Part shown: positions 26,743 through 34,687 of the stretch, in pieces
Numbering within the stretch: the stretch's first letter is position 1
Layout of the letters: each line of letters begins with the position of its first letter
Assembly: GCA_030602885.1 (NCBI GenBank)
Contig: JAUVYV010000015.1
Span: forward strand, 1-64,000
DNA: 64,000 bases
Source of the DNA: Phycisphaerales bacterium
GTDB taxonomy: Bacteria; Planctomycetota; Phycisphaerae; Sedimentisphaerales; Anaerobacaceae
Reading direction: 5' to 3'
Made by a program: the position numbers and the translations under genes
Notes under the pieces: model-generated
What the model was told of the DNA's origin: nothing
The model's input: only the letters and a program-made list of their open reading frames with translations
Databases searched by the model: none

Positions 26743-27927
26743 TCAGGATTCGTGGGAAAGAAGCTTGCTGTAAACGGTCTCGATGGTATCGACCATTGTG
26801 TTAGGTGCGAATTTTTGTTTGACAGAATCGCGGCCCTGTCTGCCGAGCTTTTCGCGCAAAGGCCTGTTTTCTATCAGTTCGGCACAGGCGGCGATTAGTT
26901 GTTCAACGTTTTTGGGCTCGATGAGTCGGCCAGTGCTATCGATTACGACTTCACGGGCGCCATCGACGTCGAAGCTGATAGCGGGACGGGAGCAGAGCAT
27001 TGCCTGTGGCAGCGTACGGGCCAGGCCTTCACGGAGCGAGCAGTGGACGAGGATATCGGACGACTGGATGACAAGCGGGATTTGGTCAGGCGGCAGCAGG
27101 CCCGTGAAGCGGAATCGGTTTTCGAGACCAAGCTCTTTGACCTGCTGCTTATACTGGTCTGTTAATATACCGTCACCGACGAAGAGCCAGGTGACATTCT
27201 CGAATTTCCTGGAGAGTTCTTTTGCGGATTCGATGATGAAATCGTGGCCCTTGAGGTGGAAAAGGCGGGCGATGGTGACAAGGACGACCGCATCGGCAGG
27301 GATATCGTACTTGCGTCGAAAGTCCTGGCGCTGTTGTTCCGGGATGGGACTTAGGAAATCATCTTCTTCGATGGCGGAGTATGCGGTGACGTACTTTTCG
27401 GGCGCGGCGATACCTGCGGCCAGTGCCTGATTAGTCATTGCATCGGCGACGGAGATAAAAAAATCGGTTCTTTCGGCGGCGGCTTTTTCGACGGCGATGT
27501 AGAACTTGTTGAGCATGGAGCTTTGGTATGGATGAAATGCAAGGCCGTGGATGGTGTGCACTATTCTTGTATTGCGTATTGCGTATTGCGTATTGCGTAT
27601 GCTGTGGGCGGCGAATCGACCGAGGATACCGGCCTTGGCAGAGTGTGTGTGGACGATGTCGGGCTTGAGGTCGCGGAGCAGCTTTTTGAGATGGAAGTAT
27701 GCGGGTACGTCGTGGAAAGGGTTTATCTGTCGGCGGAGATTATCGACGATGATGAATTCAAAGCCCTGGCCTTTTGCCTGGTCGTAGAGGTCCCCTTCCG
27801 GGCCGAGCGCAGGGCCCGTTATCAAGGTAACATCATGGCCTCGCTCGGCCAGGAGCTTACAGGTAATAAGCGTATTCTCCTGCGCCCCGCCAAGAATTAA
27901 TCGTGTTATCACATGTACGATTCTCAT
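26743..27927 (-). CDS. GT4 family glycosyltransferase
   Basis: A 394-residue enzyme with the GT-B fold. The N-terminal part starts MRIVHVITRLILGGAQENT and has DIVHTHSAKAGILGRFAA; the C-terminal part has TIARLFHLKGHDFIIESAK, WLFVGDGILTDQYKQQV, and the nucleotide-sugar site HCSLREGLARTLPQAMLCSR plus DGAREVV. It should add a sugar to a cell-surface glycan or lipid. The residues HSIRNTQYAIRNTRIVHTIH come from an ATTGCGT tandem array that replaces the short loop seen in relatives, keeping the frame. The ATG at 27927 is a clear N-terminus. Confidence 0.9.
   Translation of the reverse strand: MRIVHVITRLILGGAQENTLITCKLLAERGHDVTLITGPALGPEGDLYDQAKGQGFEFIIVDNLRRQINPFHDVPAYFHLKKLLRDLKPDIVHTHSAKAGILGRFAAHSIRNTQYAIRNTRIVHTIHGLAFHPYQSSMLNKFYIAVEKAAAERTDFFISVADAMTNQALAAGIAAPEKYVTAYSAIEEDDFLSPIPEQQRQDFRRKYDIPADAVVLVTIARLFHLKGHDFIIESAKELSRKFENVTWLFVGDGILTDQYKQQVKELGLENRFRFTGLLPPDQIPLVIQSSDILVHCSLREGLARTLPQAMLCSRPAISFDVDGAREVVIDSTGRLIEPKNVEQLIAACAELIENRPLREKLGRQGRDSVKQKFAPNTMVDTIETVYSKLLSHES
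27566..27600. repeat. ATTGCGT tandem array inside the GT4 gene
   Basis: Four perfect ATTGCGT units in a row followed by a partial unit (ATGCTG). On the coding strand they give the residues IRNTQYAIRNT. Confidence 0.85.
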
Positions 27928-27945
27928 CGTATAAGTACACAGAAA

Positions 27946-27966
27946 ACAGAATGCAGAATACAGAAT
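27946..27966. repeat. ATTGT-type heptad array, left inverted copy
   Basis: Three units that read on the minus strand ATTCTGT ATTCTGC ATTCTGT. The 21-base core is identical, in inverted orientation, to 29387-29407 and 29401-29421. It lies between the four-helix-bundle stop and the GT4 start. The more degenerate array covers about 27939-27968. Confidence 0.85.
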
Positions 27967-27982
27967 GTTAGTAGCTCTGATT

Positions 27983-28348
27983 TCACACGTTCCTCTTAAC
28001 TGCATTACGGTAAGCAAATAGAAGTTTACTGACTTCTTCAGTTTGATTCAACAGGCTTCGTGCATCGCCATAGCCGAGGTCATTGGATAGAATGAAGTAG
28101 TATCTACATTCTTCCAGGGAACTTTGGGCGATGTTCAGGAAACGAGCCTTCTCTGCCTTGCTGTGTTTCCTGAAACTCTCCGCGATGTTTGCAGGGACAG
28201 AGACAGCGGCCCGTTTGAGTTGGGAGGTGAGTCCGTACCTCTCATCACCTGGAAAGGATTTACTGAACCGATATACGTCAAGCACCAATTGATGAGCCTT
28301 TTGCCACACTATAAGCTCTGTAAATTTCTCTGCAGATTTTCTACACAT
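27983..28348 (-). CDS. Four-helix-bundle protein (23S-IVS-like)
   Basis: A 121-residue protein of the stand-alone group related to proteins encoded in 23S rRNA intervening sequences (also like Avd of diversity-generating retroelements). The pattern is typical: FTELIVWQKAHQLVLDVYRF, GLTSQLKRAAVSVPANIAE, SLEECRYYFILSNDLGY. The fold makes pentamers in known members and may bind nucleic acid; the cell role is unknown. AAAGG is near the ATG. It lies in the cassette bounded by inverted ATTCTGY arrays, downstream of the PIN-like gene. Confidence 0.9.
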   Translation of the reverse strand: MCRKSAEKFTELIVWQKAHQLVLDVYRFSKSFPGDERYGLTSQLKRAAVSVPANIAESFRKHSKAEKARFLNIAQSSLEECRYYFILSNDLGYGDARSLLNQTEEVSKLLFAYRNAVKRNV

Positions 28349-28392
28349 ACAGCACCTTTTCTTCTTTGCCTTGATAGAGTATTTTTACTGTC

Positions 28393-29367
28393 CTACAAGG
28401 AGAATCCCTGCTTTTTCAGGTGTTCCACTCCTTGAGCTGCATTTGAGAACACCTTAGACTTGTAGCTCCGGTCTGCCCAAAGGACAAAGTGTTTTAGCTC
28501 TTTCTCTGTTAAAACAAAGTCGGCATAAGGAATAACGGGAATAAACATGTAATCGTCAACATCATTGTCATCTGGTGCTTTACCGGTATTGATCCTGTTT
28601 TCCCTGATTGTCCAATAGAGCTTTACTGCCGGACAATTCTCTGCATCAATTCTCGCTAATAGAACATCAACATCAATTCCTTGGTTGAAAGCCGTGAGAA
28701 CTCTGTCAATCTTCAAGAAATTCTTCATCCAATTCTTCCGACAGTAACCACGATCGGCGAAATACTCATCCTTTCGTTCAATGTCCTCCGCCAAAGAGGC
28801 ATTGAAACCATCCACCCTCTCTTGATACCTCTCTGGATTATTCCCTTTCAATTTTAACGTTTCCTCTACCCATTCCTTTACTGAGGCCACAGGGATTTCA
28901 GTGTGTATCATCCCCTCGTGTTTGAGCCGCTCCAACTCCTCTTTGGTAAAATAATCAGGAACTTGATCCGCCAACATGTGCAGGGCTGAATGAAAAGTAC
29001 TATTGTCAGAGATATTCTGCAGAATCGGGAAATCAGGTACGTTAATCGTAGGGGCCACCCTCCGGCACTCGTCAAGTACCTCACGAGTATAGATGAGGTA
29101 GTCTGCTTCAAGTAGGTACTTGAGTTTTGCAGAATCCACAACGGCAGCTATCTCGCTGGCGGACTTCACTGTTGCTTTGCCTTCGACCCATTCCAGCGTG
29201 GCATATTCATTGAAAATAAGGCCGCCACAGCATGATTTGATGAACTTATCGAGATATTCATAGGCATTTTCTGATTGGCCTGGTGGAAGCTTCTGCCCCT
29301 TTCGTACCTTTGCAATGTTAACCAGGTGATTGGTGTCGAGGTAGATTTTGGGTGGTTTCAGAATGAT
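28393..29367 (-). CDS. PIN-like domain protein with no standard start codon
   Basis: The frame continues without a stop from within the repeat array at about 29430 to 28393. Only the part from 29169 (GTG, 258 residues) has an ordinary start, but this would cut off the PIN-like opening KIYLDTNHLVNIAKV that reads in the same frame upstream. The PIN fold is further supported by acidic patches in DDNDVDDYMFIPVI and ADFVLTEKELKHFV. A site like AAGGAG at 29382-29377 would suit an ATC (29367) or ATT (29364) start. PIN proteins cut RNA, often as toxins, but no antitoxin is seen. Base content is more AT-rich than in neighbouring genes. Confidence 0.6.
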   Translation of the reverse strand: MILKPPKIYLDTNHLVNIAKVRKGQKLPPGQSENAYEYLDKFIKSCCGGLIFNEYATLEWVEGKATVKSASEIAAVVDSAKLKYLLEADYLIYTREVLDECRRVAPTINVPDFPILQNISDNSTFHSALHMLADQVPDYFTKEELERLKHEGMIHTEIPVASVKEWVEETLKLKGNNPERYQERVDGFNASLAEDIERKDEYFADRGYCRKNWMKNFLKIDRVLTAFNQGIDVDVLLARIDAENCPAVKLYWTIRENRINTGKAPDDNDVDDYMFIPVIPYADFVLTEKELKHFVLWADRSYKSKVFSNAAQGVEHLKKQGFSL

Positions 29368-29380
29368 TCGCTTATTCTCC

Positions 29381-29421
29381 TTCTGTATTCTGTATTCTGC
29401 ATTCTGTATTCTGCATTCTGT
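29381..29421. repeat. ATTCTGY heptad array, right inverted copy
   Basis: Six near-perfect 7-base units, ATTCTGT alternating with ATTCTGC. The array starts exactly at the truA stop codon and ends at the 5' end of the PIN-like frame. Confidence 0.9.
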
Positions 29422-29422
29422 C

Positions 29423-30163
29423 TCAATATTTTACCCACATCAAACACAAGCCTTGTGGGGGGGCTATTGGGCCGGCGGCGGTGCGGTCTTTGGCGTCGAG
29501 GATATCGGTTATTCTTTCAGGAGCCATTCGGCCTATGCCCACTTCCACGAGGGTGCCAACAATATTTCTTACCATATTATACAAGAAGCCGTCGCCTTCG
29601 ACATCTATGTATACGCTCTGGCTTTCGGCGGTGACGCCGCAGCTAAAAATCGTGCGTACCGAACTTTCGCGTTTGTCTTTTGCGGCGGCGAAGGATTTGA
29701 AGTCGTGTGTACCGATGAGAAGTTTTGCCGCTTTATCCATAGCGGGGACATCGAGTTTTTTGGGTATGTGCCAGCAGTGCCGAATATTCAAGACGGGACG
29801 GTCGGGCGCGGTGCAGATTGTGTAACGGTATAGCTTACTCGTGACACCGCCCATTACGTTGAACTCTTTATCGGCCGGCTCAGCGAAAGTGACAACGATT
29901 TCGGGTGGGAGGCGGTCGTTGATGGCGCCGGCAAAGTTTTCGATGGGTATTGGTGAATTGACTTCAAAGACGGCAACCTGGCCAAGCGCACTGACGCTGG
30001 CGTCGGTGCGGCTCGCGGCACGGACGGTTATCTTGTGGCCGACGAGATTCGAGATGGCTTCGGAGAGTTCACCCTGGATGGTCCTTTTTCCCGGCTGGAT
30101 TTGCCAGCCGTGGTAATCATAGCCGTCGTACTGAACTGTTAACCTTATCTTGCGACGCTGCAT
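29423..30163 (-). CDS. truA: tRNA pseudouridine synthase A
   Basis: A 246-residue enzyme that makes pseudouridine at positions 38-40 of tRNA. The catalytic Asp54 is in SRTDASVSALGQV (usually GRTDAGVHA in the family, so three residues of the motif differ). Other parts are LTVQYDGYDYHGWQIQPGKR, KEFNVMGGVTSKLYRYTI, IGTHDFKSFAA and DGFLYNMVRNIVGTLVEVG. It follows asd by nine bases. The ATTCTGY array abuts its stop. Confidence 0.95.
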   Translation of the reverse strand: MQRRKIRLTVQYDGYDYHGWQIQPGKRTIQGELSEAISNLVGHKITVRAASRTDASVSALGQVAVFEVNSPIPIENFAGAINDRLPPEIVVTFAEPADKEFNVMGGVTSKLYRYTICTAPDRPVLNIRHCWHIPKKLDVPAMDKAAKLLIGTHDFKSFAAAKDKRESSVRTIFSCGVTAESQSVYIDVEGDGFLYNMVRNIVGTLVEVGIGRMAPERITDILDAKDRTAAGPIAPPQGLCLMWVKY

Positions 30164-30172
30164 CGCAGGTGA

Positions 30173-31174
30173 TTATAGCAGTTTTTCGGCGATTTGCACG
30201 GCGTTAAGGGCTGCTCCCTTGCGAAGCTGGTCGCCGGCGACCCAGATATTGATTCCGCGATTTTCAGGTACTGAAAAATCCTGGCGGATTCTGCCGACAA
30301 GGACGTCATCTTTGTCGGTGGCGTCGATGGGCATCGGGAATCGATTGTGTTCGCGGTCGTCGAGGACGGAAACGCCTGGAGCAACGCTGAGCAGGTCTCT
30401 GACCTGGTCCGGGGTGATCGGGTCGGTGAACTCGAGGTTGATGCTCTCGCAATGCGCTCTGAATACCGGGATGCGAACGCAGGTGCAGGTAATTGCGATG
30501 TCGGGACAGTCGAAAATCTTCCTGGTTTCTTTGACCATTTTGACTTCTTCGAGGTTATACCCGTCGGGGTCGAGCTGAGAGTTATGGCTGAAGATGTTGA
30601 AGGCAATCTGGTACGGAAACGCCTTGCAGGTGGGCGATTTTCCCTCAAGGATTTCTCTGGTCTGGCTTTCGAGCTCGAGCATTGCAGAGGTTCCTGCGCC
30701 GCTGGCGGCCTGGTAGGTAGAGACAATCATTCTCTTAACGGGGTTTGCCTTGTGCAGCGGCCAAACGGGGACAATGCCGATTATGGTCGAGCAATTCGGG
30801 TTGGCAATAATCCCTTTGTGCTGTTTGATTGCCTGGGGATTAATCTCAGGTATGACCAACGGGACATCCGGGTCCATTCTAAAGGCGGAAGAGTTATCGA
30901 CGACGACCGCACCTGCCTCGATGGCGGCGGGCGCGAACTCTTTGCTTCGGCTCGCACCTGCACTGAAAAGGGCGATGTTAACGCGGTCGAAGCTCTTTTT
31001 GGTCATCTCTTCGACGATGTATTCTTTTCTTTTGAAGGTGATTTTCTTGCCGGCTGAACGGCTGCTTGCGAGCATCCTGACCGAATCAAAAGGGAAATCA
31101 CGCTGTTCGATGATTTTTAAGAATTCCTGTCCTACTGCTCCGGTCACTCCTGCAATTGCGAGGTTGCAGCTCAT
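30173..31174 (-). CDS. asd: Aspartate-semialdehyde dehydrogenase
   Basis: A 333-residue enzyme that reduces aspartyl phosphate to aspartate semialdehyde with NADPH, on the way to lysine, threonine and methionine. The NADP site AIAGVTGAVGQEFLK opens the protein, Cys128 in ANPNCSTIIGIVP is catalytic, and FRAHCESINLEF and NIWVAGDQLRKGAALNA close the pocket. The ATG at 31174 puts the nucleotide site in the standard place. The promoter is at 31263-31291 and a hairpin lies in the leader at 31212-31239. Confidence 0.97.
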   Translation of the reverse strand: MSCNLAIAGVTGAVGQEFLKIIEQRDFPFDSVRMLASSRSAGKKITFKRKEYIVEEMTKKSFDRVNIALFSAGASRSKEFAPAAIEAGAVVVDNSSAFRMDPDVPLVIPEINPQAIKQHKGIIANPNCSTIIGIVPVWPLHKANPVKRMIVSTYQAASGAGTSAMLELESQTREILEGKSPTCKAFPYQIAFNIFSHNSQLDPDGYNLEEVKMVKETRKIFDCPDIAITCTCVRIPVFRAHCESINLEFTDPITPDQVRDLLSVAPGVSVLDDREHNRFPMPIDATDKDDVLVGRIRQDFSVPENRGINIWVAGDQLRKGAALNAVQIAEKLL

Positions 31175-31211
31175 AATTCTTACCCCTACAGCAAATTCAA
31201 CTGAAATCGAA

Positions 31212-31239
31212 GGGCAGTCGAACCATAGATCGACTGCCC
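31212..31239 (-). promoter_or_regulatory. Leader hairpin upstream of asd
   Basis: A perfect nine-base stem, GGGCAGTCG/CGACTGCCC, with a ten-base loop, sits between the promoter start and the asd ATG. It could control expression or be a REP-like remnant. Confidence 0.4.
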
Positions 31240-31262
31240 CAACGAGAAACATTAGTGTAGAG

Positions 31263-31291
31263 ATTATAGCGTATGAGCATATGAGATGCAA
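31263..31291 (-). promoter_or_regulatory. Predicted promoter of asd-truA
   Basis: Minus strand TTGCAT (31291-31286), 17 bases, perfect TATAAT (31268-31263); start near 31256. The remainder of the 413-base gap up to the Nramp gene end (31587) shows a TGGGAG/CTCCCA hairpin near 31525 and no gene. Confidence 0.7.
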
Positions 31292-31587
31292 CTGTCCCGG
31301 GTAGAAACGGTGGAAATTGGGGGTCAATGGCTGTTTTTTGCGGTTTTGAGTGCCGGCAAGAGCTTTAGATCGCCAGTTTTCGGGGGAACGGCTGAGGCAG
31401 GAGAGAGCGTTGTTTGAGGGAGGAAGAATATGGCGTAAATGGTGTTGGACGCATATCTGGGTGAATGGGCTTGAATTTCGGGCTGTTTATTGATAAGGTG
31501 AAGGATGTGGAGGCCGCTCGGTGGGAGCTTTCTCCCAGAAGGATTTTTTGAATCGTTCGATACTTTGTTGAAGCTGGTCGGAAGACT

Positions 31588-33003
31588 TCATTTGCCAAAC
31601 AACATAGCGGGTATTTTCACCACACAAAAATATGTAAATACTGTAAACGAGACTATCAGCCCTGTCGCCAGGATACGACTCGGCTTTAAGATTTTTGCCG
31701 CCTCAGCAGAAACAAGGCGAGGCAGGACAAAAAAGAGCCCCAGCAGACAACAGACTGCCTGTAGCGGCGTTAGCAGCAGGCCATCGAGGATGGAACCCAG
31801 TTTGACGAGAACGACGGGCTTGTAGCCGATGGTGTAGATGATGACCATTGATGTGAAGAAAAAGACGACCAGGAAAAACCGATACAGCACTTTCCACGAA
31901 TACCGCCGCCCCAGAGACGGAAAGCAGATTCTTACCGAGTCGGCAAACAGCCGGGGCCAGCCGGCTAATTGCCCTATCTGTGAACCTATCAGCGCAACAC
32001 CACCGGCAAGAATAAAAAGTACCGACCCGACCTTGCCCCAGTTCGCCGCAAATACCTGAGATAACGTAACCGCAACCGTGGCGCCCTCCGGCGCAAGCTC
32101 ACGAGGCCGCAGAACCCCGGCCCCTGCTATAAGAAATGCACATGTCACCACCACCGCTATCACCATCGCCAGCGTCGCGTCCACAAGCAGCACTCTGCAC
32201 CAGCCCTTGATTCTTTCAGCAGTGTCGGCGCTCATACCGCGCAGCTTCTCAACCTCCGCCGCCTCGCCGTCACCTCGTCCCGCAGCCGCGCCGTACCCTG
32301 CCCCTAATACCCAGTACGTGTACCATACCTGACTCGCAAATCCTCCCGCCCCCCAGCCGATCAGGGGCAGTATCTCGGCCCAGGCATTGTCGGCAAGCTC
32401 CGCATCCAGCGCCCATTGCGGAACGGCCGGGACAGCCGGAATCAAAGAATGAAGCAGCTCGGCGAATCCTGGAAACACCCGAAGAGCAACATAGATGGTG
32501 CCGACGACAATCACAAAAACAAACACCGACATGATGACCTTCAATACTTTGAACACACCCGACCAGACAACCGCCGCTGCAAAAAGCGACACCGCCCAGC
32601 CTAAGGTTATACGAACCGCCTGCGATTCACTGCCGAAAACGCCCGCGATAAACACGCCAGCCGCATTCGCAAGCGCCGCTATCGCTATCATCGCCGCAAA
32701 AAACTGCGCCACAAACACAACCCACACGACCCAGTGACGCGGACCGGGCATCCGGTCGAACATATCGACCATACCTTCGCCGGTGCAGACCGTGTATCGC
32801 GCACCGGCCAGACCGATTACGTATTTCAGAAATATCCCGAGGATAACAGCCCAAAGAATACCCGAACCCAGTATCGCGCCGGCTCGCGTCGCAAGAATGA
32901 CCTCCCCCGAGCCGATATACTCGCTGCACCAGATAAACGACGGCCCCAACAGCGCAAGAATCATCAACCCCTTAGGCGGTCTTGGTATCCCAATGTCACT
33001 CAT
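31588..33003 (-). CDS. Nramp-like transporter without the canonical metal motif
   Basis: A 471-residue protein with about 11 membrane helices in Nramp order. The first helix reads GPSFIWCSEYIGSGEVILAT, where true Nramp proteins have the metal-binding DPGN. The sixth-helix region GWGAGGFASQVWYTYWVLGA lacks the MPH motif. The substrate is therefore unlikely to be the usual Mn/Fe and cannot be guessed. It is transcribed away from the GLUG/dockerin gene, with 159 bases between starts. Confidence 0.8.
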   Translation of the reverse strand: MSDIGIPRPPKGLMILALLGPSFIWCSEYIGSGEVILATRAGAILGSGILWAVILGIFLKYVIGLAGARYTVCTGEGMVDMFDRMPGPRHWVVWVVFVAQFFAAMIAIAALANAAGVFIAGVFGSESQAVRITLGWAVSLFAAAVVWSGVFKVLKVIMSVFVFVIVVGTIYVALRVFPGFAELLHSLIPAVPAVPQWALDAELADNAWAEILPLIGWGAGGFASQVWYTYWVLGAGYGAAAGRGDGEAAEVEKLRGMSADTAERIKGWCRVLLVDATLAMVIAVVVTCAFLIAGAGVLRPRELAPEGATVAVTLSQVFAANWGKVGSVLFILAGGVALIGSQIGQLAGWPRLFADSVRICFPSLGRRYSWKVLYRFFLVVFFFTSMVIIYTIGYKPVVLVKLGSILDGLLLTPLQAVCCLLGLFFVLPRLVSAEAAKILKPSRILATGLIVSFTVFTYFCVVKIPAMLFGK

Positions 33004-33083
33004 AAATGCATACTTCTATCCGCAGAAAACGAAAATTGCACGCTTTTTCTCAGTTTTAGGGGCCAAACGGCAGATGTTTTGTC

Positions 33084-33112
33084 TTGACATTTATGGAATT
33101 ATGGTATATGAT
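33084..33112 (+). promoter_or_regulatory. Predicted promoter of the GLUG/dockerin gene
   Basis: TTGACA (33084-33089), 17 bases, TATGAT (33107-33112), giving a leader of about 45 bases. Confidence 0.7.
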
Positions 33113-33162
33113 AAATTGAATGTGAAACTTTACAGGCCCTGGGGGGGGCGGAGGATAGAACG

Positions 33163-34680
33163 ATGAGGAACGTCGTTTTCGGAATCGCAATTTTCAGCGT
33201 GCTGCTTGCCCTGCGCACCGCCCAGGCCAAATACAGCGGCGGTGCCGGCACACCCGAAGCCCCATACAGAATCGCCGACCACAACGACCTCTATGCGCTG
33301 GCAGACGACACGAACGACTACAACAAATGTTTCGTTATGACGGCAGATATCGATCTCGACCCGTGCCTCCCCGGCAGGCGATCACTCACAACCGCACTGA
33401 TCGCACCGGACCATTACCCATTCGACTATGTGTACGATGGTAATGGGTTTTTGGGAACATTTGACGGACAGGGTCATACTGTCAGCAATTTGATTTGTGA
33501 CGACAATGATGCCCATTATATCGGTTTGTTTGGATATACTGCCACTGGCAGTGAGATAAGGAACTTGAACTTAGCGAATGCTCAGCTGGAAGGCTATATG
33601 TATGTGGGCGCAGTGGCGGGGGAAAATGCTGGGAGTATCGCCAATTGTCATTCTGAGGTATATGTTCAGAGCTACTATGGGTATGCTGGCGGCATCGCTG
33701 GAGAAAACGATGGCAGTATTCTGCTTTCGAGTTCTTCCTCTACCGTTAATGGGTGCGTCGATCTTGGAGGGATTGTTGGATGGAATTACGGGATTATCGA
33801 AAAATGCAACTCCGAAGGCCTTGTTAGAATTAACATCGCAAACGGAAGTGCGATCGGTGGATTAGTAGGAATTAACGATAATCAATGTGTTATATCTGAT
33901 AGTTTTTCCACTTCAACTGTCCAAGGCAGCAATGTTAATGATTCCGCCGGCGGGCTTGTAGGAATTAATGAAGGGGTTATCGAGAGATGTTATGCAAGCG
34001 GAGATGTAAGTGCAACATGGCGTCTTGCTGGTGGTTTAATCGGGCTGAATAATTACGGTGATGTATCGCGGTCGTATGCCACTGGTAATGTGCATGGAGA
34101 AGAGGAGGTTGGAGGGTTGGTCGGATCTATTAATAATTGCGTATTAACGGACTGCTATTCAACGGGTGATGTTAATGGAATCATATATGTTGGAGGTCTA
34201 AGTGGAACCCTCTATCGGGGCGAGGTCAATAACAGTTATGCAATAGGGAATGTTATTGGTGTTGAAGATACAGGAGGCCTTTTTGGTGCCAACAATAGGG
34301 AAGTAATTGTTGCAAGCTTCTGGGATGTGAACACAAGCGGGCAGGCTACAAGTGCTGGCGAGCCTAATGCTGTCGGATTGACGACGTCTGAGATGCAGAT
34401 GGAGAACTCATTTACTGATGCGGGTTGGGATTTTAATGATGTTTGGGCGATATGCGAGGGGACTAATTATCCGAAGCTTTTATGGTCGATACCTGCGGCG
34501 GATTTTGTGTGTCCGGATGGTGTGAACTTTGTTGATTACTCGTACTTAGCGCCGCAATGGTTAGCGAGTGACTGCAATGAAGCGAACGGGTATTGCAGCG
34601 GGCGCGATCTCGATGAGTCCGGCATTATCGACGAAGAGGATTTGAAGATTCTCTACGGCCACTGGCTCGATGGAATTTAG
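33163..34680 (+). CDS. Secreted GLUG-repeat protein with dockerin-like tail
   Basis: A 505-residue exported protein. The signal peptide (RNVVFGIAIFSVLLALRTAQA) is followed by a short beta region with LGTFDGQGHTVSNL, then a series of GLUG repeats (for example GGLVGINEGVIERCYASGDV), and a C-terminal dockerin pair (NFVDYSYLAPQWLASD and LDESGIIDEEDLKILYGHWL). GLUG repeats form beta-structures on surface proteins and adhesins. It probably sits on the cell surface or binds polysaccharides. The gene is more AT-rich from about 33430 onwards than at the start. Confidence 0.88.
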   Translation: MRNVVFGIAIFSVLLALRTAQAKYSGGAGTPEAPYRIADHNDLYALADDTNDYNKCFVMTADIDLDPCLPGRRSLTTALIAPDHYPFDYVYDGNGFLGTFDGQGHTVSNLICDDNDAHYIGLFGYTATGSEIRNLNLANAQLEGYMYVGAVAGENAGSIANCHSEVYVQSYYGYAGGIAGENDGSILLSSSSSTVNGCVDLGGIVGWNYGIIEKCNSEGLVRINIANGSAIGGLVGINDNQCVISDSFSTSTVQGSNVNDSAGGLVGINEGVIERCYASGDVSATWRLAGGLIGLNNYGDVSRSYATGNVHGEEEVGGLVGSINNCVLTDCYSTGDVNGIIYVGGLSGTLYRGEVNNSYAIGNVIGVEDTGGLFGANNREVIVASFWDVNTSGQATSAGEPNAVGLTTSEMQMENSFTDAGWDFNDVWAICEGTNYPKLLWSIPAADFVCPDGVNFVDYSYLAPQWLASDCNEANGYCSGRDLDESGIIDEEDLKILYGHWLDGI

Positions 34681-34687
34681 TGCTCAA

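Noticed and set aside
27539-29422. Heptad arrays considered as a CRISPR array
   Set aside because: Units are seven bases with no spacers, and no cas gene lies in the window.
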